Source: a virus
Length of the DNA stretch: 32,241 bases
Reading direction: 5' to 3' (one strand)
IMG/VR virus record: IMGVR_UViG_3300034418_003905
Coordinates: 1-32,241 of that record
Position numbers and translations under genes: made by a program. The notes beneath the pieces were generated by a model. It saw only the letters and a list, made by a program, of their open reading frames with translations. It had not been told where the DNA came from and did not search any database. Shown here piece after piece: positions 24,472-29,869 of the stretch (positions are counted from its first letter, which is position 1; every line of letters starts with the position of its first letter).

Positions 24472-25134
24472 ATGGTAACAATCACAAGAACATCGGACAC
24501 AACGCATCAACATCTGAAGGTGTTGACGTATGGTCCAGCCGGGTCTGGAAAGACGCGTCTTTGCGCAACTGCGCAAGATTGCATCATCATCAGTGCCGAG
24601 AGTGGACTCTTGAGTCTCCGCGGCTTCGACTTGCCAGTCATCGAAGTCTCCACGTTGGCACAAGTCCAAGAGGCTTACCAGTTTCTAACCGACAGCGACG
24701 AAGCGCGGAACTTTCGTTGGGTGTGCATCGACTCACTCAGCGAGATCGCGGAAGTCGTCTTAGCTGCTGAGAAAAAAGCAAGCAAAGACCCGCGCAAGGC
24801 ATATGGCGAACTCCAAGATCGGATGTCTCAACTCATCAGAGCTTTTCGCGATTTGCCAAAAAACGTTTACATGAGCGCAAAAGTGGAACCTTTGCGTGAC
24901 ATGGATGGCGTTTCGGGGTGGACTCCATCTATGCCCGGCAACAAACTTGGCCAGAGTTTGCCGTATTTCTTCGACGAGGTTTTTGCCTTACGCGTCAAAG
25001 AGGTCGACGGCGAAACTCGGCGAGCACTGCAAACTGCCACCGACGGCGTTTGGACTGCAAAAGATAGAAGCGGCGCACTCGCGCAATTTGAAGAACCAAA
25101 TTTGGAAACAATTTACAACAAAATCATCAAGTAA
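24472..25134 (+). CDS. Sak4-like single-strand annealing recombinase (RecA-fold ATPase)
   Basis: A 220-residue P-loop protein. Walker A is GPAGSGKT (21-28), Walker B is FRWVCIDSLSE (81-91), and MSAKVEPLRD near residue 135 includes the expected polar segment after a hydrophobic strand. This matches the AAA_24 phage nucleotide-binding family that includes Sak4. Such proteins work with a single-strand-binding protein, and the next gene is a DUF669 protein, exactly the usual partner. The ribosome site AAAGGG is 7-8 bases before the ATG. The role in recombination is inferred from the family and the neighbours. Confidence 0.88.
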   Translation: MVTITRTSDTTHQHLKVLTYGPAGSGKTRLCATAQDCIIISAESGLLSLRGFDLPVIEVSTLAQVQEAYQFLTDSDEARNFRWVCIDSLSEIAEVVLAAEKKASKDPRKAYGELQDRMSQLIRAFRDLPKNVYMSAKVEPLRDMDGVSGWTPSMPGNKLGQSLPYFFDEVFALRVKEVDGETRRALQTATDGVWTAKDRSGALAQFEEPNLETIYNKIIK

Positions 25135-25150
25135 TTAGGAGAACAAAACA

Positions 25151-25597
25151 ATGCCAAGCATCACATTCAACGCAGGAAACTATGACTTTAGCACCGAGGA
25201 CCGCCCAGCATACGAGGCACTGCCTGAAGGGTATTACAACGTGATTGCGATAGATTCTGAGATCAGAGAGACAAAGGCAGGCACCGGCAATTATCTGCAA
25301 TTCAAGTTCGAGATCTTGGACGGTCAACATAAAGGACGATACATCTGGGATCGATTCAACATCAGGAACCCTAACCCGCGAGCCGTTGAGATTGCGCAAG
25401 AGAACTTGGCGCGCTTCTGTCAATCGGCGGGTCTTAAAAGTATCAGTGATTCCTTCGAGTTGCATCATCGACCCGTCAAAGTCAAAGTAACTCAACGCGA
25501 GTGGAACGGGCAGACGCAAAACGAGATCAAGGGCTACCGCAAAGCTGATCTTGGCAACGCTACACCAGCCCCAAGCACTGGCAATGTTCCTTTCTGA
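25151..25597 (+). CDS. DUF669 single-strand DNA-binding-like protein
   Basis: A 148-residue protein. The N-terminal domain reads YEALPEGYYNVIAIDSEIRE then TKAGTGNYLQFKFEILDGQH and GRYIWDRFNI, the DUF669 pattern (an OB-like fold). The end, STGNVPF, resembles the C-terminal peptide of bacterial SSB proteins, which recruits partners, although it lacks the acidic residues. It follows the Sak4-like gene by 16 bases with an AGGAG site. A terminator-like stem follows the gene. Confidence 0.88.
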   Translation: MPSITFNAGNYDFSTEDRPAYEALPEGYYNVIAIDSEIRETKAGTGNYLQFKFEILDGQHKGRYIWDRFNIRNPNPRAVEIAQENLARFCQSAGLKSISDSFELHHRPVKVKVTQREWNGQTQNEIKGYRKADLGNATPAPSTGNVPF

Positions 25598-25610
25598 TCA
25601 AGCAATCATC

Positions 25611-25657
25611 GCGCTCGCTCGCACGGCTCCTAGAGTCTCGGGCGGGCGCTTTCTTTT
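25611..25657 (+). terminator. Terminator-like stem-loop after DUF669 gene
   Basis: An 11-base stem, GCGCTCGCTCG (25611-25621) with CGGGCGGGCGC (25639-25649), contains two G-U pairs. It is followed by TTTCTTTT. It may reduce transcription into the next genes. Confidence 0.6.
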
Positions 25658-25691
25658 AGATTTTCTTCAACTCATTTTTAGGAAAAACAAA

Positions 25692-26045
25692 ATGCAAAAC
25701 GCAAAATGGATTTTAGCTCGTCAAGTATTCATCACCGCCAATTCAACTAACATGAAAGACCCTACGCCAATTTGTAAGCCATGCTTTTCAAGCATGGTCG
25801 GCAAGCATGGCAAAACTGGCGAGTGCCGAGATTATTTAATCAATCTCGATACCGTGATTCACATTGCCGACTTTGATCCACATCGACTCGTGATTGATGG
25901 AGAGGATAAGGGCATTGTGCCGGTTGTGCGCCTGACATTTGCGGCAACTGATGAGGGTGGAATCATTGAACAAAAATTCATCATCGCAAGTTTCGACGAA
26001 ATTATGCGTTTGACTGATGCTGTCGGCGTGGAGCCAGAACAATGA
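25692..26045 (+). CDS. Early protein of unknown function
   Basis: A 117-residue protein, MQNAKWILARQVFITANSTN at the start, with AGGA before the ATG at 25692. It contains a Cys pair in ICKPCFSSMVGKHGKTGECR, so it might bind a metal with three cysteines, and then a strand-rich half (DTVIHIADFDPHRLVIDGED). The stop overlaps the next start by four bases (ATGA). A longer frame begins at 25551 inside the previous gene and is rejected. No family is recognised. Confidence 0.7.
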   Translation: MQNAKWILARQVFITANSTNMKDPTPICKPCFSSMVGKHGKTGECRDYLINLDTVIHIADFDPHRLVIDGEDKGIVPVVRLTFAATDEGGIIEQKFIIASFDEIMRLTDAVGVEPEQ

Positions 26046-26890
26046 AAACCACGCTGCAAATTCTTGATGATAGAATGGAACGCGAGCAGGACACGAGCCA
26101 CCGATCACATCTCGGCGCATCGAGTATTGGCGGCGAATGCGAACGCAAAACGTGGTACTCTTTTCGCTGGGCATTGGAACCCGACTTCACTGCTGACGTG
26201 CTGCGCAAGTTTCGCGACGGTCACGAGAGCGAGGAGTTGATCGCTCGTGAGCTTGAACAAGTCGTGGAACTGATGGGTCGGCAGGCACGTTTTCAGGATG
26301 GGCACTTCGGCGGTTCAGTCGATGGAATCATTCGCAGCGGACTCGTTGAAGCACCGGACACGCCTCACATTTGGGAGCATAAAGCCGTGAGTGATAAACG
26401 TTTCGACGAGTTGCATCGATTGCGCGAACGTTTATCGCTTCTCAACGACGAGGGATCGGTGCTGCTCAAGTGGATGCCAACGTATTATGCACAAGCTCAA
26501 ATTTACATGCACAAACTGAAGATCGATTGGCATTATATGACCGTAGCAAGCGCGGGATCTCGTCGCCTGCTGAGTCTTCGCACGCCACTCGATGAATATT
26601 ATGCCCAAGAGATTGAAGACAAAGCACATCGCATCATCAAATCATTAGATGCACCGCGCAAAGTCTCGCCTGACTTTGATTTTTGGCTGTGCCGTTTCTG
26701 CGATTTCGCAGGACTTTGCCACGGTAACAATCAACCCGACAAGTCGTGTCGTTCTTGTCGTTATGCTCAGGCAACGAAAGACGGTCGATGGCGTTGCATG
26801 TTCTTTGAAACTGAACTGGATGACGACAAACAAAAGCGTGGGTGTGAAGAATGGCGCCGCTTTTTAGACGGTGGGCGAGTTCTCGATTAG
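26042..26890 (+). CDS. Cas4/RecB-like PD-(D/E)XK exonuclease with Fe-S cysteines
   Basis: A 282-residue nuclease. The core residues are H61 (GHESEELIARE), D94 (GSVDGII), E112 and K114 (WEHK), which form the RecB-family site. C33 (GECERKTWY) and the C-terminal C217, C220, C226 (CRFCDFAGLC) match the four-cysteine Fe-S cluster of Cas4/AddB. A second set, C236, C239, C252 and C268, follows and is unusual. Together with Sak4 and the DUF669 protein this forms a recombination module, probably supplying resected 3' ends. The ATG overlaps the previous stop by four bases. Confidence 0.85.
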   Translation: MKTTLQILDDRMEREQDTSHRSHLGASSIGGECERKTWYSFRWALEPDFTADVLRKFRDGHESEELIARELEQVVELMGRQARFQDGHFGGSVDGIIRSGLVEAPDTPHIWEHKAVSDKRFDELHRLRERLSLLNDEGSVLLKWMPTYYAQAQIYMHKLKIDWHYMTVASAGSRRLLSLRTPLDEYYAQEIEDKAHRIIKSLDAPRKVSPDFDFWLCRFCDFAGLCHGNNQPDKSCRSCRYAQATKDGRWRCMFFETELDDDKQKRGCEEWRRFLDGGRVLD

Positions 26891-26922
26891 ACTGAAGGAA
26901 ACCACCACAAAGGGGGAAAATC

Positions 26923-27117
26923 ATGGATGGATTGGATTTGTTACTCATTGCGATGCTGTTGGCTTTTGGCTTGTTTGTCGCTGTTTCGGGCATGATCTTT
27001 GAGTACATACTTGAGAAACGCGAGCAGCGTGCGTTGCATCGTCACGTTTGGGGGAACGTCGTTGATCTTAAGTCGTGGCGAGACTCGCGCAAACGCGCAT
27101 CCGGCATTCGACGGTGA
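26923..27117 (+). CDS. Small membrane protein
   Basis: A 64-residue protein with one strong membrane segment at residues ~5-30 (LLLIAMLLAFGLFVAVSGMI), followed by a charged cytoplasmic tail (EKREQRALHRHVW, KSWRDSRKRASG). It has a strong ribosome site (AAGGGGGA). Its stop shares a base with the start of the methyltransferase gene (TGATG). The function is unknown; it is in the early operon, so it is not an obvious lysis protein. Confidence 0.7.
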   Translation: MDGLDLLLIAMLLAFGLFVAVSGMIFEYILEKREQRALHRHVWGNVVDLKSWRDSRKRASGIRR

Positions 27118-27950
27118 TGCATGAGTTGGCTCTTTTCGCAGGCGCTGGCGGTGGAATACTCGGGGGAAGATTGCTTGGATGGCGCACAGTGTGCGCTGTT
27201 GAGTGCGATCCCTACGCCGCCAGCGTCTTGGTTTCCCGACAAAACGACGGAACACTTGATGCTTTCCCGATCTGGGATGACGTGCGCACGTTTGACGGAA
27301 GACCGTGGCGAGGCATTGTTGACGTCATATCTGGAGGATTCCCGTGCCAGGACATCAGCGTCGCCGGAAGACGCGAAGGCATCGACGGAGAAAAATCTGG
27401 ACTCTGGAGCGAGATGGCTCGAATCATCAGTGAAGTTCGACCCCGATTCGTATTCGTGGAGAACTCACCAGCAATTATTCGACGAGGTCTTGCAAGAGTC
27501 CTCGGTGATCTTGCCGTTCTCGGGTATGATGCGCGGTGGCGTCGTCTATCAGCCTTGGAACTTGGAGCGCCACACCGACGAGATCGATTCTGGCTCGTTG
27601 CTACCGACGCCAACCGCGATGCAATACGGCACGACGAACAACGGCACGAGATCCGACGGCACAACGTTTGCCACTGCGGGAATGCCGAGTCTCCAGACGA
27701 TGGCCGCGCAGAATCTATGGCCAACGCCGACGGTCGAAGGCAATCGGAATCGCAAAGGATTGAGCGAAAAATCAGGCGACGGCCTGGAGACGGCAGTGAA
27801 ACGATTGGAAGACCAGAATGGTGGACCGTTGAACCCAACGTGGGTAGAGTGGCTCATGGGGTGGCCAATCGGGTGGACAAGTTGCGATGTCTTGGCAACG
27901 GACAAGTTCCATCGGTGGCAGCAAAAGCATGGGAATTACTAACGCGATAG
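27117..27950 (+). CDS. DNA C5-cytosine methyltransferase
   Basis: A 277-residue methyltransferase starting MHELALFAGAGGGILGG (motif I). The catalytic Cys is in GGFPCQDIS (C77), motif VI is FVENSP (ENS instead of ENV) and motif VIII is HRRDRFWLVA. The C-terminal motifs are RVDKLRCLGNGQVP (252-265). The expected target recognition domain is replaced by ~70 residues of charged, low-complexity sequence (165-235), and it coincides with the overprinted frame. The ATG at 27117 is preferred over 27075 because it matches the family's start and overlaps the previous stop. It probably protects phage DNA from host restriction; the target site is unknown. Confidence 0.9.
   Translation: MHELALFAGAGGGILGGRLLGWRTVCAVECDPYAASVLVSRQNDGTLDAFPIWDDVRTFDGRPWRGIVDVISGGFPCQDISVAGRREGIDGEKSGLWSEMARIISEVRPRFVFVENSPAIIRRGLARVLGDLAVLGYDARWRRLSALELGAPHRRDRFWLVATDANRDAIRHDEQRHEIRRHNVCHCGNAESPDDGRAESMANADGRRQSESQRIERKIRRRPGDGSETIGRPEWWTVEPNVGRVAHGVANRVDKLRCLGNGQVPSVAAKAWELLTR
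27121..27942 (+). CDS. Overprinted reading frame inside the cytosine methyltransferase gene
   Basis: A 273-codon frame lies fully inside the methyltransferase gene in another frame. Its ATG (27121) is four bases after the methyltransferase ATG. The product starts MSWLFSQALAVEYSGE and has an LLPTPTA and two WPTPT-like repeats, then LNPTWVEWLMGWPIGWTS and HRWQQKHGNY at the end. I recognise this as a family of phage and prophage hypothetical proteins usually found overlapping such methyltransferases. It is not certain that it is translated: conservation in this frame may partly follow from conservation of the methyltransferase. The same ribosome site would serve both. Confidence 0.6.
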   Translation: MSWLFSQALAVEYSGEDCLDGAQCALLSAIPTPPASWFPDKTTEHLMLSRSGMTCARLTEDRGEALLTSYLEDSRARTSASPEDAKASTEKNLDSGARWLESSVKFDPDSYSWRTHQQLFDEVLQESSVILPFSGMMRGGVVYQPWNLERHTDEIDSGSLLPTPTAMQYGTTNNGTRSDGTTFATAGMPSLQTMAAQNLWPTPTVEGNRNRKGLSEKSGDGLETAVKRLEDQNGGPLNPTWVEWLMGWPIGWTSCDVLATDKFHRWQQKHGNY

Positions 27951-27964
27951 ACTACTCCCCCGAC

Positions 27965-28033
27965 CAGCGTGGTTAATGAGTGCCACGTTGTAAATGGGTG
28001 GTCTATCGGCTCGGAGAGGCGCGCACCTCTCCG
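27965..28033 (+). other. Two stem-loops in a short non-coding gap
   Basis: Between the methyltransferase and the next gene lies a near-palindrome CAGCGTGG...CCACGTTG (about 27965-27990) and a perfect 8-base stem, CGGAGAGG (28012-28019) with CCTCTCCG (28026-28033). No T-run follows, so these may be RNA processing or translation control elements. Confidence 0.45.
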
Positions 28034-28049
28034 GGCACTGGGGGGAACG

Positions 28050-28256
28050 ATGCGCAAGGAAGATCTAAAGGCCCGAGCGGCTTTTCAATATCGTGAAAAA
28101 AAGAAAGAACTGGCGATGTCGATGCGACGCGTCAAAGCGTGGATTATCAAACATTCAGACGATGCCGATCGAGTTGCTGATCTTCGCGACTATCTGCGAA
28201 GATTAGAGTTGGAAGATCTCTTTTGGACTAAACATCGAAAGAATCGGCAATCTTAG
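28050..28256 (+). CDS. Small charged early protein of unknown function
   Basis: A 68-residue basic helical protein, MRKEDLKARAAFQYREKKKE at the start, rich in Lys, Arg, Asp. The ATG at 28050 is preceded by GGGGGAAC. It is the last gene of the rightward early operon and its stop codon overlaps the stop of the convergent amidase gene. It may bind nucleic acid, but no family is recognised. A longer in-frame start at 27969 lies across the stem-loops and is less likely. Confidence 0.7.
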   Translation: MRKEDLKARAAFQYREKKKELAMSMRRVKAWIIKHSDDADRVADLRDYLRRLELEDLFWTKHRKNRQS

Positions 28257-28795
28257 AGTCTTACGCCAGAGTCGAGGAGACTCACCAGACGTCGCTCCTC
28301 GACTCTGAAGCCGACTTCCGCACGTAGTGCATCCAAGTCAAGTAACGGCCCGGGACACTGCTTAGCGGGGTCTGATGAGCTTCCTGGCAACTCGGTGTGA
28401 CCGTGTATCGTGAGTCCATAACCGGCGAGCTCTATACAGAGCTCGATTAAACTGAGCCATTGAGATTCGGTTGGCTCGTGCTTTGTAAAGTCGCCAATCA
28501 ACGCGACGCTCACGCTCTCGCTGTTCCATCGTCTCGCGTGCGGACCCGTATCTTTAAGGCCCAAACATTGATCAATGCTGCCATCGACTCGAATGATGAA
28601 AGTGTATGGCATTTGTCCGCCAGTCCATGCGCCCGCGGCATTCTTTGATGTATCACGAAAGGCTCTAGCGATTTCTGGACCCGTAGCACCGAGTGATGCG
28701 CCTATCTTATGCACCACGACTTTCTTGAGTTTCACAAGCTCCCGCTCTCGCGGTTTGCCATCGTCGCACTCATTGATGCGGTCAAAGATCACCAT
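28253..28795 (-). CDS. Endolysin: N-acetylmuramoyl-L-alanine amidase (amidase_2 type)
   Basis: A 180-residue enzyme that cleaves the amide bond between muramic acid and the peptide stem in the cell wall. Zinc ligands of the T7-lysozyme type are H29 (VVVHKIG), H133 (GHTELPG) and C147 (KQCPG). Core strands are TFIIRVDGSIDQ and ESVSVALIGDF. There is no signal peptide, so a holin is needed. The ATG at 28795 has GAGTGAGAG upstream; a longer frame up to 29110 overlaps the membrane-protein genes and is rejected. It is the last gene of the lysis block, and shares its stop region with the convergent early operon. Confidence 0.92.
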   Translation of the reverse strand: MVIFDRINECDDGKPRERELVKLKKVVVHKIGASLGATGPEIARAFRDTSKNAAGAWTGGQMPYTFIIRVDGSIDQCLGLKDTGPHARRWNSESVSVALIGDFTKHEPTESQWLSLIELCIELAGYGLTIHGHTELPGSSSDPAKQCPGPLLDLDALRAEVGFRVEERRLVSLLDSGVRL

Positions 28796-28802
28796 TGAAC
28801 TC

Positions 28803-28979
28803 TCACTCCGGCCAGAGCGGTCCAGTCGCTTGGGCTCGCGATGGAGCCTTGCGCGATGAGCGAGACCGCATCGTTGATTCGTGCAGAAGCATCCAGAGCA
28901 CCCCGAAGCCCAGTAGGGCCCCCAGCGAGCCCAAGCCTGACGTGACCGCCAGGAGCTTTCGGAACTGCTGCCAGTGCAT
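28803..28979 (-). CDS. Small single-pass membrane protein in lysis cassette
   Basis: A 58-residue protein, MHWQQFRKLLAVTSGLGSLG at the start. One membrane segment (~10-33, ending GVLWMLL) is followed by a basic tail (RSRSSRKAPSRAQ). It lies between the amidase and the other membrane-protein genes, with 7 bases before the amidase start. It could be a holin, a pinholin or an antiholin. Its reading frame is clearly open, but the family is not recognised. Confidence 0.6.
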   Translation of the reverse strand: MHWQQFRKLLAVTSGLGSLGALLGFGVLWMLLHESTMRSRSSRKAPSRAQATGPLWPE

Positions 28980-28982
28980 CGT

Positions 28983-29246
28983 TTAGCTTTCCGACGAACT
29001 GGCCTGCTGCTTTCCCGCTTCAGTGACCGCCTGAGCGCCCATGAGCGAGGCTTTAATCTTGGCGCGACTATTGGCATAGGAAGCACCGCAAACGGCGCTG
29101 AGGACGCCACCAGCGAGCGTCAGCCACTGGTTATCACCCTGCGACTGCTCAAGAGTTGCGATGATAATCCCGGCAATCATGCCGACTAGATTGAGCCAGA
29201 ACTCTGATGACTTAAAGCCATTAGTCTTGTTTGTTACGCTTGGCAT
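28983..29246 (-). CDS. Putative holin (two membrane segments)
   Basis: An 87-residue protein, MPSVTNKTNGFKSSEFWLNL at the start. Two hydrophobic segments, LVGMIAGIIIATL (~20-33) and WLTLAGGVLSAVCGASYA (~42-59), are joined by a polar loop (EQSQGDNQ). The ATG at 29246 follows an AGGGATGGA site and overlaps the preceding gene by 26 bases. Position in front of the amidase and a two-segment layout fit a class II holin, but a holin has not been proven by motif. The C-terminal tail is Ser/Ala-rich (GKQQASSSES). Confidence 0.65.
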   Translation of the reverse strand: MPSVTNKTNGFKSSEFWLNLVGMIAGIIIATLEQSQGDNQWLTLAGGVLSAVCGASYANSRAKIKASLMGAQAVTEAGKQQASSSES

Positions 29247-29529
29247 GTTCCATCCCTTTCTGAAATGCAATGTACCCTCGAAAGTCTTCTCGAAATGAGC
29301 ATAGGTCTCGATGCGTCCTAGCCATTTTGTCTCGCATTTCGCTAATGTCCGACTCCATGCGATTAATCTTCTCTTCCACGACAGCGATGCGGTTGCCCGC
29401 ACTCTTCACGTTGTCGTACACGGTACCGCCGTTGGCTTTGGCTTTGCGAGTCTCATAAACGCGCATCGCCCAAAGCAAGCTCATCGTGAGAACGCCGGTG
29501 ATACCACCGCTAGCAAGCGACTCTTCCAT
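29221..29529 (-). CDS. Small membrane protein with coiled coil, lysis cassette
   Basis: A protein of about 102 residues (MEESLASGGITGVLTMSLLW at the start if 29529 is used; 29544 is also possible). One membrane segment (~10-25) is followed by a predicted coiled coil (AVVEEKINRMESDISEMRDK) and a basic end (EHAKRNKQD). The layout resembles XhlA-type haemolysin or holin-accessory proteins. It overlaps the next gene. The chosen start follows the previous stop by one base (TAA-G-ATG), the same pattern as elsewhere in this genome. Confidence 0.65.
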   Translation of the reverse strand: MEESLASGGITGVLTMSLLWAMRVYETRKAKANGGTVYDNVKSAGNRIAVVEEKINRMESDISEMRDKMARTHRDLCSFREDFRGYIAFQKGMEHAKRNKQD

Positions 29530-29530
29530 C

Positions 29531-29869
29531 TTACGGCTCATCATCCGGCGGTTCGATATTACCCGCCCATTCAGCCGCTTCCGGCTGCGTGTAGATAGTC
29601 CAGCCAGTTGCCCGGAATGCGTCTAGGTCACCACCGGCCATGAGCGTCGGGCTGTTGCACTTCCAAATAGTATGGACCCCATCGCTAGCACCCAAGGCAC
29701 AATTGGTTCGGTTGAACTCTGCCGACGTGCGGTAGGTTGGATGCACCGTCACCGGTGGTTGGTCCGGGTCTGGATAGGTTTCGTAGTCGTACCGAGTGAC
29801 CGCCGATGGCAAGTCATCGTCGAGGTTGCCGACTGGCACCAAAAGATATACCCAAGTTCCGCTACTCAT
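29531..29869 (-). CDS. Small protein of unknown function downstream of the tail fibre
   Basis: A 112-residue protein, MSSGTWVYLLVPVGNLDDDL at the start. It overlaps the tail fibre stop by eight bases (ATGAGTAG). The sequence reads as a soluble beta-rich protein with two cysteines (NCALGASDGVHTIWKCNS). It may be a fibre assembly or accessory protein because of its place, but no family is recognised. Confidence 0.7.
   Translation of the reverse strand: MSSGTWVYLLVPVGNLDDDLPSAVTRYDYETYPDPDQPPVTVHPTYRTSAEFNRTNCALGASDGVHTIWKCNSPTLMAGGDLDAFRATGWTIYTQPEAAEWAGNIEPPDDEP

Noticed and set aside
24142-24669. A 175-codon minus-strand frame under the early genes
   Set aside because: It crosses three well-supported plus-strand genes and has no recognisable motif.
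28796-29110. N-terminal extension of the amidase to 29110
   Set aside because: The extension is Arg/Ser-rich with no domain and overlaps the membrane-protein genes; the ATG at 28795 fits the amidase fold.
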